Below are positions 13,810 to 23,769 of a DNA stretch of 64,000 nucleotides, one piece after another. Source of the DNA: Ceratorhiza oryzae-sativae (lineage: Eukaryota; Basidiomycota; Agaricomycetes; Cantharellales; Ceratobasidiaceae). The first letter of the stretch is position 1. The number at the start of each line of letters is the position of its first letter. The position numbers and the translations under genes were made by a program. The stretch is from contig JARWMV010000033.1 in assembly GCA_030998015.1 (NCBI GenBank), positions 62,001-126,000 on the forward strand, written 5' to 3'. Below the pieces are notes generated by a model. It ran no database searches, was not told where the DNA came from, and saw nothing but the letters and a program-made list of their open reading frames with translations.

Positions 13810-14379
13810 TACTTTAAAGTTACCCCTTGTTGCCCCAGATGCGCCTTGGTCTACGAATATAAACACCATTGCTCATAAACCTCCATATGAGCTCCTGCAA
13901 ACAGAAGAGCGTGTCAAATTCTGATCATATCCGGCTTTTGTGGTCAGTATGCCCCGTTTCGATATGGCGCTAGGCTGAGACTAATCTTAATAAAGATTTG
14001 TGTACATTGAGCTGTGTCTCTATTTGAGGCAGAACCATACATTTATTCACATTTTTGATAGTACTTTCTGTGGCACAACCTTCATCCAAATCCCTTTTTG
14101 TAAGGTCAGTGTTTGTTATTGATCCGGCCGGAACTATGAGAAACATAATGAGGCGAATACGTGACAGTAGTCGAGATGCGAAAACTTGAAAAGGTTTGTA
14201 TACAATGCATATACATAGTATCGAGCTATCAACAAGAATTTTGTCCATATGTAAAAGTGTCCAGCTCCAATAACCGTGAAAAGCCTGACCAGATTCCAAA
14301 ATATCCTGATCTTGAGCTTGAACGTCAGCAGCGAATAATTAATTGAATTGAGAAGTGCTTACCATCATGCCGCTTATGA
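13810..14379. other. Convergent 3' intergenic region
   Basis: This AT-rich stretch separates the 3' ends of the BEACH gene and the F-box gene. It presumably holds both terminators and 3' untranslated regions. No gene or repeat is visible. Confidence 0.5.
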
Positions 14380-16119
14380 TCATGAAGGTCCGAGGCGTTC
14401 CTCAAGAGCACAGCACTCGTGAACCAAGTTACCGAAGAATTTACAGTCTGGGATAATTTTCGACAAACTGCACTCCATAAGTTCGAGCATCCATTGCATC
14501 CAACTTCGATCAACGGACGGTGGCTTTCGGTGATCAATGAATCGGAACTTTTGGACAGAGTGCAACGCGGCTAATTGTATGAGTACGGTCAAGTCGATAT
14601 CGCAGTTGACTAGGCTCAAGGAATGTAACTGGGGCCAAGGGACGGAACGATCGGTGGGTTCATTGAGCGAGAGGCTCCTCTCACCGCCATCGGCCGCCGC
14701 ATGATGCAGAAATGATCGCAGATCGTTGTCATTGAGGTGAGCAGACTCAAGAGTTAGACATTTCAGACCACCCAAAGACGAGCTAATATGGCTAAACCAG
14801 CTCATTGTGCTACTGGCTTCGACATGTAGTGTATCCACGTTGGACCGAGCAAAGAACTCCCGAGTTTTGTTCGAGCCCCTGTCTAGGTCTATATGGACAC
14901 CCAGGGGGAGATTCCCCGGAGCCAAACCGGACAGAAGAAAGTCATCTTGGGAGAGTAGCGTCAAATGTTCTAGGGTTGGCAGATGGATCAGTCTATCGAA
15001 TTCTCCGTCGTATTCATCGATGTGCAAGTGAATAAGCGATAGGCGTCGAATAGACGGACTCGATTCTAGAATTTCCGCGAGCCGACCTAGTGTGACCTGA
15101 ATGTTGGACAAGGAAAGCTCCTTTAAATTGATGGGCATGACGTCGTTCTCAGGGAGAGCAATAAATCCAAGTCCTAACACGTCGACTGAGCTCATAAAGC
15201 TCTGAAGCTCAGACGCGACACAGTAAACGGGGTCTACAGTCGCATCCTCGTCCCAATAGAATACGTCGAGTGGCTCCTCGACTGCGAAAAACTCACTAAT
15301 ATCTGGTTGGAACTGAAGGATGAAAGAAGTCGTGTTCCCGGAGTTGCAGAGTACAGCAAAGCAGCCGACGACTGCTTGCAGGAAGGAGACTGACGGGAAA
15401 TCTTTCCACGTCACTTTGACAGCCACAATCTGGTTGGCGATGGGAGCTAAAATCTTGGCAAGGTCCCATATGATGGGCCGTGGAGAGACGCTTTCGACAG
15501 CGTCGCTTGATGGATTGAGATAATCCATATCTCTCTGAAACCCCGGATGAAGCTTGACCATGAGATCGACAGTCAGGGCTGCGTCATGGAAGCGGTTCCG
15601 CCACAAGTCGAGGCGACGAAGTTGGTTTTCAGGTAAAATTGGAATATCGATTTCTAGGTCCAAATGAGACCAAAAGAATGGAGTGTCCAACACGAGCTGG
15701 CGCCATGAGCGGCAGACGCTGGCAAGAACCATTGGTATGAAGCGACCATGTTCGACAGGGCACTCGCCTCCCCAGTATGAAAGCATCAATATTTCAGAGA
15801 GTAGCTCTCGAGGCAGTCTGCTAATTGGGCAGGCAAAATTGGCATTATTTCGGGATCGCAAGAGAGCCAGATGTGCATTTCGAAGCGTGTTTTCTTCATC
15901 TGACAAATTCGCCATGTGGGTATCAAAGGCGGATACTGTTTGCTTCAAATCGTCCAAGCTCAACGCTCCCGAGGTTATTTTTCCCGAAAAACCATCCGCC
16001 AAAGCAGAGCAAGCAGCCACGTACCGCTGAACGGCATGAGACAGTACATCACGGGCATCCATCCAATCCCGGTAGCTGGCGCTATGAGACTTGTTAGCAG
16101 GAGAGGGGATTTCGCTCAT
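14380..16119 (-). CDS. F-box-like, leucine-rich-repeat-like protein, single long exon (579 aa)
   Basis: The N-terminal third is helical. It is followed at about residues 95-150 by an F-box-like motif (CPISRLPRELLSEILMLSYW, then VCRSWRQLVLDTPFFWSHLD), the arrangement common in the expanded F-box families of Agaricomycetes. The remainder is rich in regularly spaced leucines (for example LKELSLSNIQVTLGRL, LKCLTLESAHLNDNDL), which suggests irregular leucine-rich repeats for substrate binding. F-box proteins normally recruit substrates to SCF ubiquitin ligases through Skp1. The start MSEIPSPANKSHSASY is the first Met of the frame. The 3' end could extend by splicing near 14400, where a short upstream frame continues. 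Its substrate is unknown. Confidence 0.8.
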   Translation of the reverse strand: MSEIPSPANKSHSASYRDWMDARDVLSHAVQRYVAACSALADGFSGKITSGALSLDDLKQTVSAFDTHMANLSDEENTLRNAHLALLRSRNNANFACPISRLPRELLSEILMLSYWGGECPVEHGRFIPMVLASVCRSWRQLVLDTPFFWSHLDLEIDIPILPENQLRRLDLWRNRFHDAALTVDLMVKLHPGFQRDMDYLNPSSDAVESVSPRPIIWDLAKILAPIANQIVAVKVTWKDFPSVSFLQAVVGCFAVLCNSGNTTSFILQFQPDISEFFAVEEPLDVFYWDEDATVDPVYCVASELQSFMSSVDVLGLGFIALPENDVMPINLKELSLSNIQVTLGRLAEILESSPSIRRLSLIHLHIDEYDGEFDRLIHLPTLEHLTLLSQDDFLLSGLAPGNLPLGVHIDLDRGSNKTREFFARSNVDTLHVEASSTMSWFSHISSSLGGLKCLTLESAHLNDNDLRSFLHHAAADGGERSLSLNEPTDRSVPWPQLHSLSLVNCDIDLTVLIQLAALHSVQKFRFIDHRKPPSVDRSWMQWMLELMECSLSKIIPDCKFFGNLVHECCALEERLGPS

Positions 16120-16803
16120 TTTAGGCTAAAATTAGAGCACAAGTAGAATTCTTGTAAGTTGCAAAAAGTAGGAAGGTGGTCGTAAACGCAAGTCTCGCCG
16201 ATAACCGTTGTGAGCCACGAGGCACAGCCTTACACCAGACTCGTGGTTATTAAGCGAGGGCTCAGTGGCCTAATTGAGCGTCGCATACATGCAGGCTTCC
16301 ACATTTGACTCTTATTTGGTTAGTTACGTACCACTGTATTCGATTCCTATGTATTTTTGATGTACAGGACGTGAATATATACCAAAGCGGTTCGATCCTA
16401 CTCTGTAGGTCCAAATACCTTCGCATCTCCCTCCATCACCTCTTGTGTCGACGTACGGCCTGCGCAGCGGGTCGTAACAATTACGTCACAATGAACCAGG
16501 GCAATAGAGGTTGCCCCGAATGAGATTAGCCGAACATAACTCCCTGGATATATGCGAGCTATCTGAAATATTCAAACTGAATCCGACAGCAACATTCCCG
16601 CGTGGTCTGCAGAAAAGGTCCTGGATCTCATCTAACCTGTCCTACGCCACCTTCTTCCCTGGCACAGAACTCATTACTTCAATGGTCCGGAGGGCTACCA
16701 TTTAAAAGTATCGGTCCTTTGGGACATCACATGGCGTGTGATAACAAGTTGCCAGTGAAGTGGGATAGAAAGCCCGGATACGCTGGCGAACGAGACGCCA
16801 AGT
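16120..16803 (+). other. Left flank of the retrotransposon; possible interrupted gene
   Basis: This stretch has short open frames with no recognisable domain. One (16602 to the insertion point) stays open across the reconstructed empty site into the right flank, down to a TAG at 21825-21827. A second frame is broken by stops. I cannot assign a function. Confidence 0.35.
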
Positions 16804-16808
16804 CTATC
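16804..16808. repeat. Target-site duplication CTATC, left copy
   Basis: CTATC lies immediately left of the left LTR and recurs immediately right of the right LTR at 21775-21779. A 5-bp duplication is the size expected for Ty1/copia integration. Confidence 0.9.
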
Positions 16809-17100
16809 TCTCACGCAGGGAGGTTTCTCGTGGCTAAGATACAAATCGTACTTAGCTCAACTACGAAGGTAGAGAACTATATATACTGTACCTAAGATAC
16901 AAATCGTACTATAGAGTACAGTGTGAATAGAATACATGAGAAAAGAAAGAAAATACGATAACTTAGCTCAACTACGAAGGTAGAGAACTAAGGAAGAAGA
17001 AGGGGGATTCCCGCGAACTCGCGCATGATATCAGAGAGGGGGGATACGAAACAGAAACAAATATGCGCATACATACACGCATATGATTGTAAATTCAACA
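16809..17100 (-). repeat. 3' LTR of the copia element
   Basis: It is 292 bp and identical to 21483-21774 except for one base (16961). It contains two interleaved internal duplications: CTAAGATACAAATCGTACT occurs twice, and a 27-bp module starting TAGCTCAACTACGAAGG occurs twice. Read in element orientation, the ends are TGTTG and GTGAGA, so the usual terminal CA is replaced by GA. Confidence 0.95.
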
Positions 17101-17146
17101 CGCCCACTCAATCCTATGCGTGAATGTGCAGATAAAAGAAAAAATA

Positions 17147-18742
17147 TCAAACCATACCCATCTCAGACACGAAGCGAGTAAACTTGAGGCGTCCTAGGGG
17201 CTTGGTGAGCGCATCCACGACCTGTTTCTCGGTAGGTACATATTGCAGGTCGAGTTCCTTAAGAGCGATCACTTCGCGAATAAAATGATACTTGACGCGT
17301 ATATGCTTCGTTGTCTGATGATTGACAGGATTCTTAGCTAGGGCCATAGCAGACTGGTTGTCCGAGAATAAGGGAGTAGTGCCCTCAGAGAGAAAACCAA
17401 GTTCAGATAAAAATTGGCGAATCCATAAAAGTTCGCGTCCGGCACTAGCATCAGCGACATACTCGGCTTCGGTACTAGACAGAGAAATAGTCGGCTGTTT
17501 CCGGGATGAGTAAGCAATGGCGCCACCGGCATGTAAGAACACCCAGCCGGTAGTCGAACGGCTTGTATGCTTATCACCGGCATAATCAGCGTCGACATAT
17601 CCAAGTAAATTTAAATCACGAGAGCAATTATAAACGATTCCTAAGTCCATAGTACCTTTAAGATATCGTAGAACTTGCTTGCTGGAGTTCCAGTGTTCTT
17701 CGCCAGGATTCATCGCGTGTTGCGCGAGTATACCAGTAGCATATGCGATGTCGGGTCGGGTAGAAATCATAGCATACATAAGAGACCCGATGAGCTGCTG
17801 GTAGTGGTTCCGATCAATCGATGGTGTTTCGAGCTTCGGTAAATTAGGTGATTCGGCCATCGGAGTTTCACATGATTTGCAGTCAGACATATTGAAGCGA
17901 GCAAGAATATCGTTAATATATCGGCGCTGAGAAATCTTGAGTGTTCCAGCACTGCAATCGCGCTCAATTTCGATGCCTACGAACATTTTGGCCTCACCTA
18001 AATCAACGATTTCTAGTGATTCAGCGATTTTAGCCTTAACCTTATTGAGGATTTCTGTAGACGATCCAGCAAGTAGCATATCGTCCACATGGCTAAGTAT
18101 AATCGCTACTTCGTCACCATCGCGTAGCCAGAATACAGAGTGATCCGTATCGCATCGTTTAAATCCTATATCTTCAAGGATTTTCTTGAGACGCATATAG
18201 AAGGCTCGAGCTGCCTGTTTGAGACCGTAAATTGCCTTGTTGAGCTTCCAGACGGATTCCAGGCCTTCGACAAAGCCTGGAGGTTGCTCCATATAAATTT
18301 CCTCGTCTAGATCTCCATGCAAAAATGCAGTTTTTACATCGATTTGGAGAAGCTCGAGATTGAGCGCGGCTACAATGCTTAGGAGCATTCGTAATGAATC
18401 GGCAGCAGCGACAGGTGATGATATTTCAACAAAATCGACTCCAGGGCGCTGAGAAAAGCCCTTCGCAACTAATCGAGCCTTGTAGCGAACGATCTCGCCA
18501 TCAGCTCCACGCTTGTAGTTGAAAACCCATCGGCATTTAATGACATTTTTGTCGATAGGATGGCTCACGAGCGTCCATACTTCGTGCTGCTCGATCGATT
18601 TGAGCTCTTCTGTCATCGCTTCAAGCCATAGATTTGCGTCTGGGCGACGCATGGCTTCCTCAAACGTCTGAGGCGGCGATTCCATTATCGCAGTAAGTGC
18701 CTCTTCGTCTCCTAGTCTGTCTGTATGCGCTAAATCGCCCAC
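17147..18742 (-). CDS. Copia polyprotein, reverse transcriptase and RNase H part (531 aa)
   Basis: The frame begins near the integrase/RT junction and holds the copia RT signature (EAMTEELKSIEQHEVW, then WVFNYKRGADGEIVRYKARL, then DVKTAFLHGDLDEEIYMEQP). The catalytic motif is HVDDMLLAG, a Tyr-to-His variant of the usual YVDDM. RNase H follows, with GYVDADYAGD, SLSSTEAEYVA and DNQSAMALAKNP, and the stop is at 17147. It is in the same phase as the upstream Gag-integrase frame. The 156 bases between them are open except for one TAA at 18899-18901, so the first Met here (18742) is not the natural start. The natural protein is one polyprotein. Confidence 0.95.
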   Translation of the reverse strand: MGDLAHTDRLGDEEALTAIMESPPQTFEEAMRRPDANLWLEAMTEELKSIEQHEVWTLVSHPIDKNVIKCRWVFNYKRGADGEIVRYKARLVAKGFSQRPGVDFVEISSPVAAADSLRMLLSIVAALNLELLQIDVKTAFLHGDLDEEIYMEQPPGFVEGLESVWKLNKAIYGLKQAARAFYMRLKKILEDIGFKRCDTDHSVFWLRDGDEVAIILSHVDDMLLAGSSTEILNKVKAKIAESLEIVDLGEAKMFVGIEIERDCSAGTLKISQRRYINDILARFNMSDCKSCETPMAESPNLPKLETPSIDRNHYQQLIGSLMYAMISTRPDIAYATGILAQHAMNPGEEHWNSSKQVLRYLKGTMDLGIVYNCSRDLNLLGYVDADYAGDKHTSRSTTGWVFLHAGGAIAYSSRKQPTISLSSTEAEYVADASAGRELLWIRQFLSELGFLSEGTTPLFSDNQSAMALAKNPVNHQTTKHIRVKYHFIREVIALKELDLQYVPTEKQVVDALTKPLGRLKFTRFVSEMGMV

Positions 18743-18898
18743 TTGCGCTCTGTATCGTACAGGTGCTCTTCGTTCGCGTGTAGATCGACGCGTTGGCGGC
18801 GGATCTGGCTGTAAGGCTATGATCTCTTGCTCTTCGAGCTCCGAATCCGAGCTATCTGAAGGTATTACTATAGGTTCATCGGTTGTATGCGCGGGTTC

Positions 18899-21478
18899 TT
18901 ACGATTCGAGTGGTTTATCGGATAATATAGGTGAATGAATTTCGATCTGAAGGGGTGATAATTCATCCGATTTTCCCTCATCGTCATCGGTAGGACTCTC
19001 ATCATGATCCTCGATAACCACGCGCTGCCGGTTGTCCAGCCCTTCATCAAAGACTATGTCACGTGAGGTGATTATGCGACCGGTTCCACGCTGAGCAAGC
19101 ACATGCGCTTTCCTATTAGGAGCGAATCCAAGGTATATGCACTCGATTGAGCGCGCTTGGAGTTTCGTGCGCATATTGTCTGGCACACAAGCCCAGGCCT
19201 TGCATCCAAACGTACGTAATCCCGATACATTTGGGATCTTGCTGCTAAATGCTTCGCTTGGCGTTCGGCCATCTAGGCGTTTCTTCGGCGTTACGTTCCA
19301 TAGGTGAGCCGCATGTAAGATTGCGTAACCCCAATATTTCTCAGGTAAATGCGCGTCAAATCGCATCGCGCGCTGACAGTCGTTTAGGGTACGTATCGCT
19401 CGCTCGGCTACACCATTACTGGCCGACGAATCCGCTTCGGTCTTTTGGTGCTGGATCCCTTCCGCTCGCAAGAAAGCTTCGAAAGCGTTTGACCCGTACT
19501 CGCCACCACCATCCGTCCGTAAGTGTTTAATTCGCCTTCCCGTAAGATTCTCGATTGACGCTTTGAGGTCCTTGAATTGACCCGCGTAATCGCTCTTGTT
19601 GCGCAATAAATGCACGAATATCTTGCAGGACTTATCATCAATCGTGACGGTGAAATATCGGAATCCTCCGATCGCTTGAACGGGTAAGGGGCTGTGTAGA
19701 TCGCTGTGCATAAGCTCGAGTACCTCAGAGGTACAAGATTGGGACGGTGGAAAGGGCGTGCGTGTATGCTTCCCTTGGAGGCACGGGCCGCATTTCGCCT
19801 TGGGAGGAGAGCGATTTCCTACTATATCCATACCTTCAACCGCGCCCATACTGACCATATCTAGCACATATTGATAGTTCAAGTGGCCAAATCGGCGGTG
19901 CCAGGTAGGTAGGTCTGCTCGCGCGACTGTAGTTGTGGTATATGCGACGAATTCTTGGGCTTGACAATCACTATCGGCGTTATTATTGTCAGCCTCTATG
20001 AAGGCTGTATGCGCTGTAGAATCGGTATGTGTAACCTTCGCCTGCACTTTGTAGAGCTGCCCTGACTGCCTCGCCCATCCTATCTTGTCGCCTTGGCCAT
20101 CTTGACTAATCATGATTGCGCCGATACCCCTCTGGAACAGCACATTTGTTTGTCGCTCGTTGAGCTGGGTCACGGACATTAGGCTCGCATTCAAATCGGG
20201 TACGTGGAGCACTAATTCCATATATGCGTCCGTCTCCTGACCCTTGCGATTACGAAGCGTGACCAATATTCGGCCAATGCCGACAGCATATATCTTCGTT
20301 CCATCACCCACTCGAACCGGGACCGGGGGTACAAGGGACCGGTAAGTCGAAAACCATTCGCGCTGAGGGGTCATGTGACAAGATGCCCCTGAATCTAACA
20401 GCCAATAATGCACGGCTGTTTCTTCGTTGACTACGGGTAACGCATATAGCGTTGGTATCTCTGGTACGTCGTCCGTAGCTACAAATGTCGTCGCGATCTG
20501 CGCTGATTCGACTTTTGGTTTCGCATCACCAGATTTGGGTTTCTCCTTGTCTTTCCCTTTATCTTTCGGCGACTGCCGCTTTTGGAACGGTCCTTGGCCC
20601 TCTGCACCACCTCCTTTCGCCCAGCATTTAGCCCTTAAGTGTCCGGGCTTGCCGCAATTGGAACAGGTCTTAGGGCTCTGCCTGGACTGCTGTTCCTTGG
20701 CCTTCGACGTCGCAGTTTTGCCCTTGGCAATGCTCGTGAACATCGCAGTGAGTCCAAGACCCTTCTTGCGATGCTCTTCCTCAGCTAATGCGGCCTTTAT
20801 AACTAAATCGGAGGTAATTGAACCCGATTGATTCGACGTCTGGATGACCGTGCTGACGACGGCATACGATGGAGGTAACGCATTCATTATAATTTTTTCG
20901 AGCATAGAGTCGCTAATCGGTTCGCCTAGTGTTTTCATCTTCGAAGCGATCGTACGGAGGGAATTTATACCTGCGGTAATGTCATGATCTTCTTCGATCT
21001 TCGTATTGACTAGTTGGTGGTACAGGAAGGATATCGATTGAGCTCCCTTCCCTTCCCACCTTTCGACGACTCGCGTCCACGCCTCTTGCGATGTTTCGGC
21101 CTCGACGATATCGGCTAGCGCCTCATCTTCCATCGCCAATGCGATCTGGGCGAGAGCCTCTTGATCGCGTTTTAGCCACTCGGCTAGGGATTCAGTATAT
21201 TCGCTCGACCTTGATTTGTCTTTGGCATCGGCATCGGTGAGTTCAGCCGGGGGTTTCTCGACTCCGAGAACGATGTCCTCTAGGCCTCGTAGGCGTAGGA
21301 CCATTTGCTGACGAAATTTCCATGCCGTGTAATTAGATCCGTCGCTCTTCAGAGCGGGAACATCGAGCGACTTCTTGCTCAAGTAGCTCGGCTTGTGGCT
21401 CGAAGACATCGCTGGCGGGACTGTTACCGGGTCGACGGGGCTCTCTGGTTTCGTACTAGTAGAGGCTGCGGGGCTCAT
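18899..21478 (-). CDS. Copia polyprotein, Gag, protease and integrase part (859 aa), ended by a premature TAA
   Basis: It starts at the ATG directly inside the 5' LTR (MSPAASTSTKPES). Gag is residues about 1-290, with a CCHC knuckle CSNCGKPGHLRAKC. Protease shows WLLDSGASCHMTP. Integrase shows the HHCC-type zinc region (HRRFGHLNYQYVLDM, CGPCLQGKHTRTPFP) and the catalytic D-D-E core (MHSDLHSP, HLRTDGGGEYGSNAF, SNGVAERAIRTLND). The frame ends at TAA 18899-18901 and then continues open, in phase, into the reverse transcriptase. One substitution (for example from CAA, GAA, TCA or AAA) would explain the stop. This copy is probably non-autonomous for RT unless the stop is read through. Confidence 0.95.
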   Translation of the reverse strand: MSPAASTSTKPESPVDPVTVPPAMSSSHKPSYLSKKSLDVPALKSDGSNYTAWKFRQQMVLRLRGLEDIVLGVEKPPAELTDADAKDKSRSSEYTESLAEWLKRDQEALAQIALAMEDEALADIVEAETSQEAWTRVVERWEGKGAQSISFLYHQLVNTKIEEDHDITAGINSLRTIASKMKTLGEPISDSMLEKIIMNALPPSYAVVSTVIQTSNQSGSITSDLVIKAALAEEEHRKKGLGLTAMFTSIAKGKTATSKAKEQQSRQSPKTCSNCGKPGHLRAKCWAKGGGAEGQGPFQKRQSPKDKGKDKEKPKSGDAKPKVESAQIATTFVATDDVPEIPTLYALPVVNEETAVHYWLLDSGASCHMTPQREWFSTYRSLVPPVPVRVGDGTKIYAVGIGRILVTLRNRKGQETDAYMELVLHVPDLNASLMSVTQLNERQTNVLFQRGIGAIMISQDGQGDKIGWARQSGQLYKVQAKVTHTDSTAHTAFIEADNNNADSDCQAQEFVAYTTTTVARADLPTWHRRFGHLNYQYVLDMVSMGAVEGMDIVGNRSPPKAKCGPCLQGKHTRTPFPPSQSCTSEVLELMHSDLHSPLPVQAIGGFRYFTVTIDDKSCKIFVHLLRNKSDYAGQFKDLKASIENLTGRRIKHLRTDGGGEYGSNAFEAFLRAEGIQHQKTEADSSASNGVAERAIRTLNDCQRAMRFDAHLPEKYWGYAILHAAHLWNVTPKKRLDGRTPSEAFSSKIPNVSGLRTFGCKAWACVPDNMRTKLQARSIECIYLGFAPNRKAHVLAQRGTGRIITSRDIVFDEGLDNRQRVVIEDHDESPTDDDEGKSDELSPLQIEIHSPILSDKPLES

Positions 21479-21482
21479 AACC

Positions 21483-21774
21483 TCTCACGCAGGGAGGTTT
21501 CTCGTGGCTAAGATACAAATCGTACTTAGCTCAACTACGAAGGTAGAGAACTATATATACTGTACCTAAGATACAAATCGTACTATAGAGTACAGTGTGA
21601 ATAGAATACATGAGAAAAGAAAGAAAATACGATACCTTAGCTCAACTACGAAGGTAGAGAACTAAGGAAGAAGAAGGGGGATTCCCGCGAACTCGCGCAT
21701 GATATCAGAGAGGGGGGATACGAAACAGAAACAAATATGCGCATACATACACGCATATGATTGTAAATTCAACA
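21483..21774 (-). repeat. 5' LTR of the copia element
   Basis: It is 292 bp and pairs with 16809-17100, with a single mismatch at 21635. In element orientation it starts TGTTGAATTTAC and ends CCTGCGTGAGA next to the putative primer-binding site. It contains the element's promoter by position. TATA-like AT-rich runs (ATATATA) are present inside it. Confidence 0.95.
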
Positions 21775-21779
21775 CTATC
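21775..21779. repeat. Target-site duplication CTATC, right copy
   Basis: It is an exact match to 16804-16808, abutting the outer end of the 5' LTR. Confidence 0.9.
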
Positions 21780-22871
21780 GTGGTGGACTTTATTTGGGAT
21801 AACCTGTCAAAGCTACGAGCTTGGTAGTATCGGGCTCGGCCCAGGAGGTCTTGCACCAACCCTGGAAATCCAACCCCTCTCTCCACTCTGGAGCATGTAC
21901 CCCAGTGGCGAGTCGTATCGTCAGCTCATACCCACATACATGTATTGAAGTGATCACAGTAGCTGATCCATCGATGCATATGACGCCTTGCTTTTCTGTT
22001 TACGAATACTATTGTTGAAGACCAATCGCCGTAGGAGCTATAGGGCAATAAAGGAAGCCCGTCTCGCTAGCTTGGAGGATGCGAATGGACACTTGTTAAA
22101 CGCAAATATATTCTTCGTTGCACTCATCAGCAATAGCTTTTTTGACGTTGAATCTAAATTATGCGTATGGTTTGAACATGTTGGGACAGGTACAATGGTC
22201 AGTTTATAGTATAGGACTGAAATTGATGCCTTGCCGTAACAGTTAGTCTGACAATCATGGAACCTGGTACTCTAGGCATGCTTTTTTTCTCTTTGATGCT
22301 GTGCACAACCCATAGGGGTGTGTCGTGTTATCTTGGGATCATGGTGTATCCTCAAACAAAGTGCGAAAAGCAAGGGCCTGACGTCGTTCAATTGTATTGA
22401 CCACCAAAGGCGACGAGATGAATTCTCGATAGTACGGCGCAACCATAACTTCAAACAAGATAGCCCAAGGTGCCAATCCTGCTTTCGAGGGCTTTCAAGC
22501 GCCCGAGTCGCCAATGCTACGATATTTGAGTGGAGCACAAGCCGTGAGGAGCCGAGCGCGGTAAGACAAATAGAGTACGTTGGGGAATAGAGTACGTTGG
22601 GGAAAAGACAAGCGCTCGCTGCGGGTTAGAAGGTCCGCTGGTTGAGTGGAGGGTGGTTCAGAGAATCTTCAGCATTGCCATCGCATGTCCTGGTATGGGG
22701 CCCAACAAGTTCTATTGATGCAATGAATCATAGCATCAGATATCAAAAGGAGAACGACACCGTGCAAACATCGGCAAACAGCGTGCGTCATTCCACGACG
22801 CGACCGTCAGCCAGCGACGATGATCATCCACCTGGGTACATGCATTCAATCAAACCATTTGAGGGCACCAA
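21780..22871. other. Right flank of the retrotransposon, no assignable gene
   Basis: Several short frames (21821-22018, 22318-22590, 22642-22875, all plus strand) lack recognisable motifs. The last part probably holds the promoter and perhaps a small first exon of the Dabb gene. A short tandem duplication (GAGTACGTTGGGGAA twice) lies at about 22572-22602. Confidence 0.4.
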
Positions 22872-23418
22872 TTGACTCTGGAGAACCTAAAAATTAAATT
22901 TTACTCAGTCTTCTTTCAAATCAAGCCCGAGCTCGATCAAGAAAAGGCAAAACAGGAGATTATCGATTCGTTGAAGGATGTGCCGGGTGAGTCGCTGTTG
23001 CTGGTAGTGAATGGCTATACGGTACTCAATTCAAAAACCTCGCCAGGTCCGCTAAAACCAATACAATTCAGCGCGCCCATCTCGGACACGAGGGCCAAGA
23101 ATTTCAATTTTGGTGGGGATAGGGCTCGACCACAACGACCGGGACTGACAAAACGGCGTTTACCAGGTTTCGTGTCGTATTTCAAGGACCGCGAGGCGCT
23201 TCGTGCGTACGACGTCAGCGTCGAGCATCAAGGGTTAGGTCTTTCATTCACGCAGTCTAAATGAGTCATCCTGACTTGGGTCCAGTGCTGTCGAAAGAGT
23301 CATCAAACCGCGGATTGCTGGTGAGCGCGGCAATCGTGTATGATCGCAGCTGTATTTATGACGCTCTGCAGATTTCTTGGACTATGACATGGATGTGCCC
23401 GACGGGACACCCGTTTGA
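22872..23418 (+). CDS. Dabb (stress-responsive alpha/beta barrel) domain protein
   Basis: Splicing short introns gives a protein of about 100 residues covering the Dabb fold. It opens with FFQIKPELDQEKAKQEIIDS, then ISDTRAKNFNFG joined to FVSYFKDREALRAYDVSVEH, and ends AVERVIKPRIADFLDYDMDV with TGA at 23416-23418. These match the family pattern (Phe-K-P near the N-terminus, the central AK-(Y/F)-(W/F)G, then FKD-EAL-AY and HQ, and a final D-(F/Y)-(E/D)-V). Dabb proteins are small dimeric barrels. Some are stress-induced and some are polyketide or olivetolic-acid-type cyclases; which role applies here is unknown. Exon joins are in phase near 22990-23046, 23114-23168, 23234-23285 and 23320-23372. 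The start is uncertain: the ATG at 22872 or a short upstream exon. Confidence 0.75.
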
Positions 23419-23769
23419 TGGTAGACAAGTAGAGTCGTGCAGAAATGAATTGCCTGTTCCAGAAACCGACATGAATGATGACGCATATGCCTCGTGCATG
23501 TCAAACTCGAGCGAGTTGAATGAGTGGGGAAGAGCAAACGGTGAGAACGTGCCGAAGGCTATCACGACGGCGATCTGTTCCAAGTCCGAACAAATTGGGG
23601 CCGAAAATCGAGTGGAACAAACGATCGGCCAAGGCGGAGAGATAAGCGCCTGGCTGCTGCTGATAACCCACGTGATTGCGCATTCCGACCTTCCGCTCCA
23701 CGACTGGTCAAGCGGAGAGTTGCGATGGAGCAACATTAATTCCAGTCGACCACCACCACCACTGCCTCG

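Larger units (their letters stand above)
16809..21774 (-). mobile_element. Full-length Ty1/copia LTR retrotransposon, 4966 bp, coding strand minus
   Basis: Two 292-bp LTRs (16809-17100 and 21483-21774) flank one long pol-type reading frame, with 5-bp target duplications outside. The order Gag, protease, integrase, reverse transcriptase, RNase H is the copia order. The LTRs differ at one base only (A at 16961, C at 21635), so the insertion is recent. Just inside the 5' LTR, on the minus strand, the sequence reads GGTTATGAGCCCCG. This is a candidate primer-binding site resembling the half-initiator-tRNA type used by many copia elements. The Gag ATG lies inside it at 21478. A weak purine tract (GATTGAGTGGG) precedes the 3' LTR. 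Confidence 0.96.

Noticed and set aside
16808..17101. LTR of 294 bp including one extra shared base at each end
   Set aside because: The extra C at each end belongs to the CTATC target duplication or to chance identity. The exact duplications fix the LTR at 292 bp.
17322..18143. Plus-strand frames inside the copia element
   Set aside because: They are antisense shadows of the pol frame, which has clear catalytic motifs on the minus strand.
23356..23736. 126-residue minus-strand frame between the Dabb and Hsp20 genes
   Set aside because: It overlaps the last Dabb exon in antisense and shows no domain. Probably a chance frame.
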